Part shown: positions 47,660-59,884 of the stretch, one piece after another
How the letters are laid out: every line of letters starts with the position of its first letter
Position numbering within the stretch: the stretch's first letter is position 1
From: Lampris incognitus
Taxonomy: Eukaryota > Chordata > Actinopteri > Lampriformes > Lampridae
Direction: 5' to 3'
Assembly: GCF_029633865.1 (NCBI RefSeq)
Contig: NC_079220.1
Span: forward strand, 56,581,856-56,645,855
DNA length: 64,000 nt
Position numbers and translations under genes: made by a program
The notes under the pieces: model-generated
Databases searched by the model: none
The model's input: the letters and a program-made list of their open reading frames with translations, nothing else
What the model was told of the DNA's origin: nothing

Positions 47660-47990
47660 ACGGGTGGCGCAGTGGGTAGCGCGGTCGCCTCGCAGCGAGA
47701 AGGTCGCGGGTTCGAGCCCCGGGGTAGTCTAACCTTGGGGGTCGTCCCGGGTGTGGAGTTGGCATGTTCTCCCCGTGTCTGAGTGGGTTTCCTCCGGGGG
47801 CTCCGGTTTCCTCCCACAGCCCCGACATGTAGGTCAGCTGATACCCTCGGTGTGTGGGGGGGGGGGGGGGCTGTGTGATGGTCTGGTGGCCCGTCCAGGG
47901 TGTCTCCCCGCCTGCTGCCCAGTGACCGCTGAGAAAGGCTCCAGCATCCCTGACAGCAGGATGAGCGATGATGGATGGATGGGTGGATGG
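47660..47990 (+). mobile_element. tRNA-derived SINE, copy 6
   Basis: Head GGGTGGCGCAGTGGGTAGCG, B box GGGTTCGAGCCCC, body GTTGGCATGTTCTCCCCGTG and tail GATGATGGATGGATGGGTGG. A G run replaces the usual TG/CA run at about 47858-47870. It lies about 600 bases upstream of the jpt1 start codon. Confidence 0.88.
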
Positions 47991-48000
47991 TTCAAAAGTT

Positions 48001-48185
48001 GACCGTTTACACTTGGGCTTTAAAAATGCGTTCTGGGCGATCGGATCACAAGTGGACAGCGGGACATATTTCCGTTTACACCCGTGTCCATCATGCGTCC
48101 TGCTGACCACTTATGATCAGATTTAATTATTCCGAAGATGTCGTTACTGTCTACGTCACTTCCGCCACAAGGTCGACGTTAAAAC
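48001..48185. mobile_element. MITE fragment related to the element at 63266
   Basis: CGTTTACACTTGGGCTTTAA, GCGATCGGATCACAAGTGGA and TTACTGTCTACGTCACTTCC match the left half of the MITE at 63266-63902. Only one end is present here. Confidence 0.6.
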
Positions 48186-48505
48186 GCTTAAAACGTGAAT
48201 CGTTTCCGGTGTTACACCAAAACCTGACCCCTCAGATTTGTGTGACCCTGCCCTTAAAATATTACTTCGACCCCCCCTCCCACCACACCAAATCCACGAC
48301 AAAGGTTAACCGTCTCCAACAGAATGCCCAATCTTAACTTCTAATTTTATGCCTAAATTTAACCGCATCGATCTGACTGCCGTACCCCGTCTGAAACAGC
48401 TCGTTTTAAAAGCAGGGTCGCATAATCTGACCGACCAGACTCCAGTGTGACACCGGTGCTGTTGTGGCAGCGTGGCAGCCTCCTGGACCGATACTGGCGA
48501 GCCTT
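48186..48505. other. Gene-free stretch
   Basis: No exon or repeat is recognised between the MITE fragment and the 31-bp array. Confidence 0.4.
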
Positions 48506-49434
48506 GTTTGGGCTTGATGTGTCATTATGAGTAGATCTTTGGGCTTGATGTGTCATTATGAGTAGATCTTTGGGCTTGATGTGTCATTATGAGTAGATCT
48601 TTGGGCTTGATGTGTCATTATAAGTAGATCTTTGGGCTTGATGTGTCATTATGAGTAGATCTCTGGGCTTGATGTGTCATTATGAGTAGATCTTTGGGCT
48701 TGATGTGTCATTATAAGTAGATCTTTGGGCTTGATGTGTCATTGTGAGTAGATCTTTGGGCTTGATGTGTCATTATGAGTAGATCTTTGGGCTTGATGTG
48801 TCATTATGAGTAGATCTCTGGGCTTGATGTGTCATTATGAGTAGATCTTTGGGCTTGATGTGTCATTATGAGTAGATCTTTGGGCTTGATGTGTCATTAT
48901 GAGTAGATCTTTGGGTTTGATGTGTCGTCATAAGTAGATCTTTGGGCTTGATGTGTCATTGTGAGTAGATCTTTGGGCTTGATGCGTCATTATGAGTAGA
49001 TCTTTGGGCTTGTGTCATTGTGAGTAGATCTTTGGGCTTGATGTGTCATTATGAGTAGATCTTTGGGCTTGATGTGTAATTGTGAGTAGATCTTTGGGCT
49101 TGATGTGTCGTTATGAGTAGATCTTTGGGCTTGATGTGTCATTATAAGTAGATCTTTGGGCTTGATGTGTCATTGTGAGTAGATCTTTGGGCTTGTTGCG
49201 TCATTATGAGTAGATCTTTGGGCTTGATGTGTCATTATGAGTAGATCTTTGGGCTTGATGTGTCGTTATAAGTAGATCTTTGGGCTTGATGTGTCATTAT
49301 GAGTAGATCTTTGGGCTTGATGTGTCATTATAAGTAGATCTTTGGGCTTGATGCGTCATTGTGAGTAGATCTTTGGGCTTGTTGCGTCATTATGAGTAGA
49401 TCTTTGGGCTTGTTGCGTCATTATGAGTAGACCT
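48506..49434 (+). repeat. 31-bp minisatellite, about 30 units
   Basis: The unit is AGTAGATCTTTGGGCTTGAT plus GTGTCATTATG (31 bp), with variants ATAAG, GTGAG and GTTGCG. Each unit contains a BglII-type AGATCT palindrome. The array lies directly downstream of the sumo2 poly-A signal, between sumo2 and jpt1. Confidence 0.96.
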
Positions 49435-49582
49435 TAACAGTCTCTCGCAGTCATCTCCATGGAGGTCCCCCCCCCCCCCAATAAACACTGGGGATGATTG
49501 TTTTTCCCGTTACCTGCTGAATTCCAAACCAATTAACAAAATATTGGCAAAAACAGGAGTCTTGTTTACAAAATGTGGTCGG

Positions 49583-49588
49583 CTTTAT
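49583..49588 (-). terminator. Candidate poly-A signal of sumo2
   Basis: The minus strand reads AAAATAAAGCC here, about 420 bases past the sumo2 stop codon. This defines a 3' untranslated region of roughly 440 bases. Confidence 0.55.
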
Positions 49589-50007
49589 TTTAGCTGTGTG
49601 AGAGCACACCACACCGCCTAAACCATGATCATTCTGACGAATGGTTGGAACTTAGAAAACAGACTATTTGGGGTGAAAGCGAACTACATCTCATTCTGTG
49701 AACAGACCTGATCATTGCAACCAAGGAACAAACCCTCTGAATCTGAATCAGGTCCTGTAACACTTGCCACAGCAGGGCATGGACAAACAGAGTTCCTATG
49801 ACATAGCTTATGTACAAAAACAGGTAGATAACAAGAGAAAGAATGGAACAACACACTGTACAGCAGGAGTTACATATGGTTGAGAATGGCAAAAACTGTT
49901 TTATGGCCCTCTGTTGGGACAACAGGGCAAGTAGCAAAAAAGTAGTCTGATTGTGCTGGGGGCTCAGCAAGGACGGTCGGATGTGGCGGAAAGTGGTGGT
50001 CAGACAA

Positions 50008-53000
50008 CTAAAAGAGGCCTCCGGTCTGTTGCTGGAATACATCAATTGTATCTTCATCTTCCATTTCCAACTGTGAAGAGGGGGGAAAAATAATTTATCC
50101 ACAGGTCATATGATATTTATGGTAAGCCCTGACCAAAACCAGCTGTAAACCAATGTTCTGCATGAACTCCCCGTCACATTTCACCGCTTGCTAATCTGCT
50201 TTTCGGTACATGGAAGGCATGTGAATGTTTATTTCCAAAAATACTTTACTTATTAAAAAAAACAAAACAAAAAACACTTTGTTGAAGAAAACTCTGTCCT
50301 TTTCTGTTGATGTAACACTTACTTGTGCTGGTGTGTCCGTTTCATTTATTGGCTGTCCATCGAATCTGAACCTGATTTGCCTCATCGCCAATCCCTAGGC
50401 ACACAAAGACAGAAACACTGATTATTGTTGTCCAGTCTACACAATATCCAAGTAGTCATGTCTCCCTCCTCTGCCTAGTGGTTTATTACAGATTGACTAC
50501 ACCGAGCAAGCAATGCTCATGATTACTTGGGGTACAGGGACAGGAGGTTGGCTGGAGCTGACTGGATGGGCTCTGGAACAGCAAAGAGACAAAGGACAAC
50601 CAGGGAAATATAACTGGTGGGGAACCAATCAGGGAAATCGGGAACAGGTGAGCAAGGCAGAGCAGGAAGAGAAATGGTGAGACCGGTGAGCCTTCAAAAT
50701 AAAACAGGAAACCCAGATAACATAACCATGACAGGGGGAAGGATGTGGGTTTGGTAAGACTTGGCCTGCTTCCATGATTTCAGTGGCTGTGACATACACT
50801 TGATGCATTAGTGACGTTCTACAATGAGATTAGGCCCAGGACAGCTTGGCTAGAAGAAAAAGAAGACCATAGAGACGCTGAAACACAGTAAATACTTGGT
50901 GTTCAGATGGGTTGCAGAACCTTTTATCTTGTATCATAAATATTTTTCTCTCAACTATAAAAGAAATTGGGAGTGAAAATGGCACCTTACCAACAGGGTT
51001 GAATGCTTATGCTACCCAGTTAATCTGTTCAATATGCGACGTGTGATGTAATTACGCAAAAAAGTTTGATGGAAAAAAGGTCCAGACATAAGGGAGACAG
51101 TTTAGAGTTAACAGGCATTAAAACCTTAGCAGCAGCAACTAGGATTGCCAGATAAGGCTGTCTTTAGCCAGGTTAGGTTTAGTGAGGAGGTAAACAGATA
51201 AATCAGAAACTTAAGTTTCACAGAGCGGCCCAGCAGTGCATAGGACTGCTGTCACAGGGATTTTCACGGAGGCGGTGCACAGAAAGCCAAAGAATATGGA
51301 TTATAATGAAACACTTATTGAGTTAATTTGTGGGACAGCGGATTTACAGACCATAGAAATAGTCTAAGTAGCCTAATATTGGCTCTTGCCTTGAGTTTTG
51401 CATTGAATGCAATGGTTTTCACTGCACTGTTTTAAATATGAGCACGGTGACAAAAGTTTTGTTTTGCCCTGTTGGCAGTTCCAGACATAAGCAGTATTTG
51501 TGTGGTGGGATAAATACAGCACTTTCCTTAAGTCTCCTTACTGAAACTTGAAGCAACATTTGACTTAAATAAACTGCCACAGCAGCACTTTCCTTTCATT
51601 AGATATTCTCTTTCACCATTCCTTCCATTCATTACAAAATAAACTATGTGAAATAACTGAAAAATGAAAAGGACCATTCAATCAAGGAAAAAAAAACACT
51701 CAATGAGAGAAACTTTCAAAAGCAGAGAAATTAGTTCCTATTATTGTCTTTACAATGAGTTTATTATCAGTAGTAGAATTAAGTGAGCAATCTCTGCTGC
51801 CATAATTACAAATGCCCATCTAAAAAACAATTGTAACATGCCAAGTTCTAGAAAAGATAGTATTGCGGGTTCAAGGAAGTGGTTTGGGCAGAGATGGGTG
51901 TAAAGTGAAGCTTTAATAAATATATCTGTAACAAAAGATGTGCAGTGACCACAAGCTGCAGTCTTGCGCAGCAGGGCTGGAAATTGAGCCTGCCTGCTCA
52001 CCCCAGGAGAGTAGTTTAGAGGATAGGCAGTTCAGAAAAGAAAGCACTAGCCCATATGGCAAGTGGCAAATAAAAAGTTTATCATGTGTAGTACATGTGG
52101 GTTGTAAAATAGGCCTTAAAGCTAGAGTGTGGGACTTTTACATATAAATGAATGTCCACGACATTCATGTCCTTGCCAAACGAGTTCATACAGTGAGGAT
52201 CAAGCCTATCACCACCAGGTAAATCTCTCTGTATTTTGAAGTATACCGGAGTTTTAAATCTGGTGTCTGTGGTGACATTTCTGTGCTGCATTCCCGCGCT
52301 GGCATACTGGAGGTGATGCGTTGTGATGAGTTTTACTGCAAGCACAGGGTTCCCACTCTTTTCTGGAGATAATTTTCCTGAGATAATTTCCTAGAGATAA
52401 TGTTCCCCTCTGTGGAATTCTGATTTAAAAGACGTGCAGTCTATGGCTATAATGTATCTATGAAATATCGCTTACATGCTTAGAAACTGACGAATTGATC
52501 ACAGAATAATGCAAACATACCTGCAGATGTACAACACGTCACTTTATTAGTATAATAACCAAGTTACATGATGGTCTGGGCACCTCTCACCTCAGCCTTC
52601 TCTTTTCTCCCTTACTTTCTCTCCCGTCTCTTGCTCTAAAAAATAAAAATTAGGCCCAGTAAAAAATAAAGAGCCAGCAAAAGTATCTGGTACCTGCCTT
52701 ACTAAAAAAATTATAACAAATAAATAACTAAATAGGAGGATCAGTGAACTATGCTGCATTGTGCTCCTGAGCCTTTTCCCTGTTCACTTGTACTGACACT
52801 TGTAACACTGTGCTTCCATGACTGCCACTCAGTGGCCGTTTGTGGCTCTTGGTTTGTTGGACAGCTACTTCCTTCTCCTGTGTCTTTTGAAGATGTCACC
52901 CTCATGAAATGTGTTATTCTTCCGTCATTGTTTAATTGTCCATCAACTTTGACATGGCCTTGCCCTCGTGCATGACTCTTAGTGCCGAGATGCCCATATT

Positions 53001-55652
53001 ACCGACATCAAATATGCCCTATGCACAGCTCCTGATACTTCCCCCTAACCAGTCCCTGAACTAGGGTCTACTCTCCGCTCATTTTTGAACTTGCACTGTC
53101 TTGACATTCTGTCACTCACTCCTGTAATTAGAGGACAATATTTCAGTATATGGGCATAACCTTTATGTTTTATCACTACTTTTACTACCATCTCCTCTTA
53201 CTGTTTTTTTTTAAATTATCATTTCTTGCCTTGTTTTAATATTGTCATTATATTTTTTGTAGCATTCCGTCATTGTATTTTATTTAGTTTCTTTTGGAAA
53301 GCCCTTTGTGCTCTGTGCTTGGCAAGTGCTATGTAAATATTGTATCATTATTATTATTATTAATTTATAACCTGAATACCTTTTTTCTTATGAATTATAT
53401 TAGCCATTGCTGCCCAAACACCAATAACATGAACAGTAGCCTGCAATTTTGCCTACTGACAAATCTAGACTGAACTTTACATACCTAAATGTACGATTCA
53501 AAGTTGCCGTGGAGTTTGCCAGGATTATTAACTGCTAGGGATGTGAATGACGCGGGTTTTTGTTATCTGTTGTTTTGTTTCATTTGCAAATCACTCTGGG
53601 GGCAATTTAGACAGATGGCCAGCAAGGTAGATTAAATGTTCACCAGGTATAGTCTTGGAAATACTCCGCAAAGCTTACAAGGTAGATAGCTAGCTGCCGG
53701 TCGCGCAGATGCCTTGAGGCCTGTCAAGCCAGCAACAAGCAAGGTTTGAACGTCTGGTCAACTTTTCAAAAGAAAAGCTGTCTAGTCAAGCTCATAGGCA
53801 CTGCTGAACCGAACCTTCTTGCGCTTTTATTTTAAAGGCAAAACCGCTAAAGATGAAGTGTTGCTGCCATGACAGAGATTGCCTCGAGGTCGAGGGAAGC
53901 CATGTTTCACACTCCTACACCAGTAGCTTTGTCACAGCCTGCCAAACACTGTAACCAGTGGCCCATAATGAACAAACAGGACAATCAATCCATCCATCCA
54001 TCCATTATCTGAACTGCTTATCTTGCTCTCAGGGTCGCTGGAGCCTATCCCAGCAGTCATTGGGCAGCAGGCAGGGAGACACCCTGCACAGGCCGCCAGG
54101 CCATCACAGGGGCGACACACATTCAGACCTAGGGACAATTTAGTACGACCGATTCACCTGACCTGCATGTCTTTGGACTGTGGGAGGAAACCGGAGCGTC
54201 CGGAGGAAACTCACTCAGACACGGGGAGAACATGCAAACTCCACACAGAGGACGACCCCCACGGTTGGACTACCCGGGGGCTTGAACCCAGGACCTTCTT
54301 GCTGTGAGGCAACCGCGCTAACCACTGCGCCACCGTGCCACCCAAACAGGACAATCATTTAGCCCAAATAAGTTACACATAATAATAATAATAATAATAA
54401 TAAAAACGATTTCTGATGATTACTTTTACTGTCAACATGGAGAACATCAGTCAACATGTTGTTGCGAATTCGGGGGGCAGCCGAGAACCGGGGCAGCTGG
54501 GAACCGCCGCAGCCGGGACATGAACCCGGGTCTCCCTAACCACGGGCAATTACGTTAACCAGTCGATTAAAGGGTCTGACCCGTTAGCCAAGGGCTAGTG
54601 AGTCTATTTATCCATGCATGTTACACTACCCCCCTCCTTCGGGAAGCGTGTCCCCGTCCCCACGCTTCAGCATATCGACTCCCTCATGCCTCTGGGCGCA
54701 CGCGCTTCCGATGGCCTCACGGTCTCACTATCCCGCTTCTGACACCAACGTAGCGAATTTGGGGGGCAGCCGGGAACCGCCACAGCCGGGACGCGAACCC
54801 ATGTCTCCCGCACCACGGGCGACGACATTGACCAGTTGACTAAAGGGTTGCTACATTGGTGTCCGACCCGTTAGCCAAGGGCTAGCGAGTCTATTTAGCC
54901 GTGCACATTACACTGTACGACCACAGAGTGTAATGACGATAAGTAGACTTGCTAGCCCTTGGCTAACGGGTCGGACCCTTTAGTTGACTGGTTAACTTTG
55001 TCGCCCGTGGTGCGGAAGACCTGGGTTCGCGTCCCAGCCGCGGCGGTTCCCGGGTTGCCCCCTGATTTCGCTACAATATTTTTTCACATCCCTTTTAACT
55101 GCCACTGCCACTTCTTATTACTTTATCTCACCATAATTTAGCCCCATTTAACCTCAACAATGCAGCGTGGCGTTTGAAGAGACAGCGTTAGCAAAGTAAA
55201 ACGGTGCCGTTAGCCAGTATTTGGCCGGTGTTTGACTCACATACACAGCTGGAATCCCACTGATTGTTTTTACCCCGGCTTCCCATTCATTATTATCCAG
55301 CTCTCTCAACAACGTCCAACACATGTTTGAAACCACTGCTCCTAGAATCACAAAGCTTAAACCTTTGCAGGCAAAACAAGCTAGCAAGGAGAAAACTCAC
55401 AAACTTGAACTTGATCTGTAGCATCGCTTCCATACAGTAGCTAGGGGCTTGCTGGAATCCATTGCCTCTCCTGGATAATTTCCCTCAAATGTGAAGTAGC
55501 TGATATTTCCTGTTTTCTTTGTCAATCAAACTCGGTCGCGGAGGCTTGGCAATCTGTAGGCTGCTTGCCATCTTTAGTTTAATAAGATGCATTAACCACG
55601 TGACAACAAGACCACATGGGGCGCCTGACGACTCCGAGAGCTCCACATGGGC

Positions 55653-55691
<39 letters not shown>

Positions 55692-55705
55692 TCTCTCTCC
55701 CTCTT

Positions 55706-55764
<59 letters not shown>

Positions 55765-58132
55765 GCAGCAGGTGAGAAATATGGGAAATTTTGGTTTTGG
55801 GGAGCGCCGATAGATCGCCTAGTAGTTAATTCTAAGCTAAAGGAAAATACAAGAATGTTGAAATAATTTTCCAGGATAACAAGATTTTCCAGGACATTTT
55901 AGTGTTTCTCTCATTTTCCACGACTGGAAAATTGGTCAGCTATTTTCCAGGTTTTCCAGGACATGTGGGAACCCTGAAGCAGCAATAATTGCTTTGCCAG
56001 AGCTGAACTTCCGTGTGACGAAAGCATTCGCATGCCTCTGATTGGCTTGCCTTCAGGGCTTTCTGCCAGAAAGCTCCCAGGCTTGGAAGCTATGGCAGAA
56101 AAACCTAAGAAGCTATCCATCCATCCATTATCTGAACCGCTTATCCTGCTCTCAGGGTCATGGGGATGCTGGAGCCTATTCCAGCAGTCATTGGGTGGCA
56201 GATGGGGGAGACACCCTGGACAGGCCGCCAAGCCATCACAGGGCCGAGACACACACACACACACACACACCAAGTGACAATTTAGTACGGTCAACCTGAT
56301 CTACATGTCTTTGGACTGTGGGAGGAAACCGGAGCCCCCTAGAGGAAACCCATGCGGACACGGAAAGAACATGCAAACTCCACACAGAGGACGACCTGGG
56401 ATGACCCACCAAGGTCCGACTACCCCGGGGCTCGAACCCAGGACCTTCTTGCTGTGAGGCGACCGCGCTAACCACTGTGCCGCCCAACCTAAGAAGCATC
56501 CAAGAAAAGTTTCTGATGCTCCAAAGAAAGAAAAGAAACTCGCCATTCATAGGAAGGATTAAAGTAATAAATAAATATAAAAGAAAGCGATCAACTACAA
56601 GGACAAACATGGTTAACCGTTGGTGTAGCTTTTCCTCGTTGTAGAGCGCTTAAAGAAAAGAAGTAATTACTCTCGCTGCCAGAAGGGGGAGACAAAACGT
56701 CCGCACGGCAGGGTTAAGTATGAGTAAAAGGGGAAGTTCTGGCATATATCATGTGAGACTAAATATTTATCAGTTTAATTGATAGATATGAGGTTTGTTT
56801 AAATGTCACAATGGGATGGTGAGTACATAACTTCTTCCTCAAAATTTCCTGAAAATTTAACCAAAGGGATGTTTGAAGTCCAACGAGGCAACAAGGGCGA
56901 TGCCATGATATTAAGTTTTTATTTATTTACACTATTTTTATTTCTATTCGTACTTATTTGGTCTTATTCATTTATTGTTTTTACCTCCTCTGTGCTGATG
57001 TCCTTTGGTCTTATTCTCATTTTTGCTTTGTCTGGTTTTACTTCTTTTGCAAAGCACTTGGTAGCATTGTTAATAAAGGTGCTATATAAAGTTTATTACT
57101 GTTATTCTTCCCCTTCCACTCAAGTCCCCTTGTGGTAGATGCTTAGTTTCCACATTTAGGAGCAGAGTTTGAGCTTCCTGGCGCAAATAAGATCACTGAA
57201 TTGAAACCGTTGTTCTTTCTGCTTTGAAATGTAACTTCTGACTGCTAACAAACTTACTAACTACACTGCAATTCTGTTTGTTACCCTTGTATTGATTTAT
57301 TGCCATTTATTTAACTCTATTTTATACATCATTGTATTTATTTTTTCTACTTCATTATTTACTCCATAGCATGTTAATTACCCTGTATTTTAACTTTCAG
57401 CTACGATACATTGTTGTTTTTATTGTTAGCTGTTTTGTTTGCAAGCACTGTTTTACAAAGGAGGATACCTCCTCAATGGTCTTTTGAGGAAAGCTAAAGG
57501 TTGAATGAATGAACAGAGCAAAATTATTACCATCCCCAAAATACAGATAGGCAAGTACGCTGCATGTTAATTATGGACCCAAAAACAAATTATCCCCAAA
57601 AAACAAAAAAAACAAACTCTGAATCCCCCAATTGGTCAAAACTTGATTCCAAATATTATCAGGGCCCAGGTCTGAAGCTGGTGAATTACCATAGTAAAAG
57701 TCAGTTTCTTAGCTGTTGGCTCTTCCCAGTTGGAAAGGAACAGCAGTCACTCCTACTCTTGTTTAGCCAGATGTACAACCTGCCTTGTAAACAAAATAAT
57801 TCCGGTTGCAGTGTTATATAACGAGTTTTAGACAACATCTGTGGTTCCTGGGGGCACGGTGGGTAACGCAGGTACAGCATAAGTATCGTGCAATTTCAAG
57901 TATTTTACTACTTACCACCACCTTTACTCATTGTTAACATGAGAGATATGAGGCGTTGTCTATTCAGACTGAACGCTCTGGATCTTTGCCCTGTGCCCAC
58001 CTGTCTCTCGCAGTAGGCCTTCATGAGTTTGCTGAGCGGCGTGTGTCTTTTGATCTTGAACTGGACTACAGATCCGTCCTGACCTGCTACCTTCAGGTTT
58101 ATGTGTTCGTTGTTTTCCGTTTTCACTCCTTC
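50008..58132 (-). CDS. sumo2: Small ubiquitin-related modifier 2, exons 2-4 (5' end outside window)
   Basis: Exons (minus strand): 58132-58001 (44 codons, [20 protein letters not shown] to YCERQ), 50394-50323 (24 codons, [20 protein letters not shown] to PAQ) and 50070-50008 ([20 protein letters not shown] and stop). All junctions are GT-AG in phase 0. The beta-grasp fold, the VKTE chain-forming lysine motif and the C-terminal di-glycine are all present. SENP proteases would remove the last two residues (LF; human SUMO2 has VY) before conjugation by SAE1/UBA2 and UBC9. The short first exon (about seven residues, MADEKPK-like) was not found up to base 64000. The choice of sumo2 over sumo3 rests mainly on the neighbouring jpt1. 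Intron 2 (50395-58000) holds SINEs and a possible hAT element. Confidence 0.95.
50395..52345. other. Intronic stretch of sumo2 without recognised repeats
   Basis: Unique-looking AT-rich intron sequence with no exon, RNA gene or classified repeat that I can name. A phrase at about 52117-52150 (AAAGCTAGAGTGTGGGACTT) may be the end of an old MITE. Confidence 0.4.
53250..53382 (+). mobile_element. LINE 3'-tail-like repeat
   Basis: GGAAAGCCCTTTGTGCTCTG and GGCAAGTGCTATGTAAATAT followed by an (ATT)n run. This resembles L2-type LINE tails. Confidence 0.4.
53984..54345 (-). mobile_element. tRNA-derived SINE, copy 7
   Basis: Minus orientation: the head at about 54345 reads GGGTGGCACGGTGGCGCAGT and the tail near 53985 is a (CCAT)n run on the plus strand. 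It is full length. It is followed by an (AAT)n run at 54382-54402. Confidence 0.88.
54465..55072. mobile_element. Cluster of three copies of the second SINE family
   Basis: Two copies are on the minus strand (about 54465-54600 and 54740-54905) and one on the plus strand (about 54945-55072). Each has the tRNA-like GACCCTTTAGTTGACTGGTT, GTCGCCCGTGGTGCGG and GGGTTCGCGTCCC segments, plus GCTAGCCCTTGGCTAACGGG at the head. The last two copies face each other, making a large inverted repeat with a spacer of about 40 bases. Confidence 0.65.
55653..55760 (+). repeat. (TG)n-(TC)n-(CA)n compound microsatellite
   Basis: About 19 TG units, a pyrimidine tract rich in CTCTCT, then about 22 CA units. The TG and CA parts can pair as a hairpin. 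Confidence 0.95.
56113..56490 (-). mobile_element. tRNA-derived SINE, copy 8
   Basis: Minus orientation, with the head near 56490 (GGGCGGCACAGTGGTTAGCG) and the tail near 56113 (CCATCCATCCATTATCTGAA on the plus strand). A short (CA)n lies at 56249-56270. The flanks AACCTAAGAAGC (56099-56111 and 56487-56498) repeat on both sides and look like the target-site duplication of this copy. Confidence 0.9.
56500..57995. other. Intronic stretch of sumo2
   Basis: AT-rich intron sequence. CAAAGCACTTGGTAGCATTG and GGTGCTATATAAAGTTTATT at 57050-57103 look like another LINE tail. GGGGGCACGGTGGGTAACGC at 57851-57870 resembles a fragment of the SINE head. No exon is recognised before exon 2 at 58001. Confidence 0.4.
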
Positions 58133-59884
58133 CTGGGGGGATATGTTCAGGAGAGCACACAGGAAATCAAGATACATCATTTGACATCATAATTTGATAT
58201 TTAAAGCTGCAACAAGGAGTTTTGCCCTGCTTACCAGTCCCAATTTAATCTTTTTTCAAACGGGTTGATTTGTTCGAGTCAACTGAGCTAGATGTCGTGG
58301 ACGCTGATGGCTGTAAATTGAACTTTCGTTTTCTATTGTCAAAGCATGAGTGGTGTAAGGGGAAAGGACTAGAAAAGTTCTCAACTTTTTCTTACCCCTT
58401 TCGAACATGACCGGTATTATCCGAGTAGCGTATTTGTCTGTCACTTACATGTCGCCGACGATTTTGTTTATTCGTTTCTATGTCTTTTTAACATGTTCAA
58501 TGAAATTGATTGATTGATTTATTGAATTTTGATGCCTCTATGTGACCCACATAATCAAATGAGACCATCAGCGAGATTTGATATAATTATACAATGATTC
58601 CACATTGTTCCAAATGCTTGTCTCCAGGCCGGAGACCCCCACAAAAATCTGACAAAACAATTTGCGACAAACAGGATGCATAGAAACAACTAGAGATACA
58701 TATACAACTACATCTCCCACTCTTCTCCTCCAAAATAAATGCACAATTTACCAGATGGAGAATGTACATCTTTTTCGACGACCAAGTCGTCCTTCTGTGA
58801 AACACTGCCGCTTTTGTCCAGAGGTTACAAAAACTTAACGGAGGTTATGCAAACTGAGCAAAAATCCCAAACTCCTTGTGGCAGCTTTGATTCAAGTAGT
58901 CTGGTTTATTTACAAACAGGCAGTTCAAGTCAACTGTCATGCAGTTATTGTAGAGTTGTATTATAAACAGGGAGGTACGACACGGACACTGTACATGGAT
59001 GTAGAACCTGAGCAAACAACTTGTTTTCCTATGGAGCCCTTTTACATCAAGTGCAATTTGTTTTGGGAAAAATATCTTTAAAACCCGTTATATTGCTAAA
59101 ATGATTAGAATCAGACATGACATGACATGACATGACATAACAACACTCAGCCTTATGCTGGTGTCTTTTTGACACACGACCCCAAGACCAAATAAAGAGT
59201 AATGAGTAAAATTGGTAAATGTGTTTTCAAAATGTGTAAAACCTCCTGGCTGACTTGGACTTAGCCTGGGTGAGAGAGGTGTGACTGACCAGGGTGAGTT
59301 ACCTAGATGCAAGTATACGTCATACACTGTCAACCCATCTTACATTGTGAAAACTGAGCTCGCGAGATTTAGGAAAGCTTCATGAGGATTTATTAGCCAA
59401 CACTGTCGATGAAAACGTTCCGCTGGCACAGCATCTCCCTTAAGTCAACTCCGTCGCTTTTGGCCTTCCAGCACACCAAAATACTTGGCACACAGCTTCT
59501 AAACAAGTATCCAGGAAGTGTGGCGAGCACAACTGGGAACTCTTCACAGGACTTCAGTCCACCCTTTACTTTCGAGCTCCCGTGTGTGCAGACTTGGTAG
59601 TTTATTCGCAGCAACTTTGATCAAATTGTACTTCTCTTGGTGAGAAAATGCATTTAAAGGAATAAATGCTATTAACTGCTATTAATCAATTTTGATCAAG
59701 TTACCAATCATACACCATCAGTTAGACTGGTGAAATAACACATGGGGCAGGTGGGAAGGCTTTTGTTTTGAGCTCCCATGTTTGCAGAATTGTAGACTAG
59801 GTCGTTTTTAAATTACTGCAACTTTGATCAAATTGTACTACTCTTGGCAAGAAAATACATTTAAAGCAATAAAAGCTATTCTCA
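58133..59884. other. Stretch upstream of sumo2 exon 2
   Basis: No sumo2 first exon (expected minus-strand ATG-GC-GA-type start followed by AAG and GT) was found. The sequences at 59590-59640 and 59795-59870 (AACTTTGATCAAATTGTACT, twice) are copies of an unidentified repeat that also appears near 60560-60680. Confidence 0.4.

Larger units (their letters stand above)
52346..55974. mobile_element. Possible hAT-type element in sumo2 intron, with nested SINEs
   Basis: CAGGGTTCCCACTCTTTTCT at 52346 and its inverse CCAGGACATGTGGGAACCCTG ending at 55974 could be the two ends of one hAT-type element of 3.6 kb. AGCA-containing flanks on both sides hint at a target duplication. No transposase is recognised inside, and several SINEs occupy the middle. 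The two ends could instead belong to two separate small MITEs. Confidence 0.35.

Noticed and set aside
3986-56490. tRNA genes suggested by GGTTCGAACCC-type B boxes
   Set aside because: Each lies in a full SINE with the same body. Cloverleaf arms are not complete and the copies are dispersed repeats.
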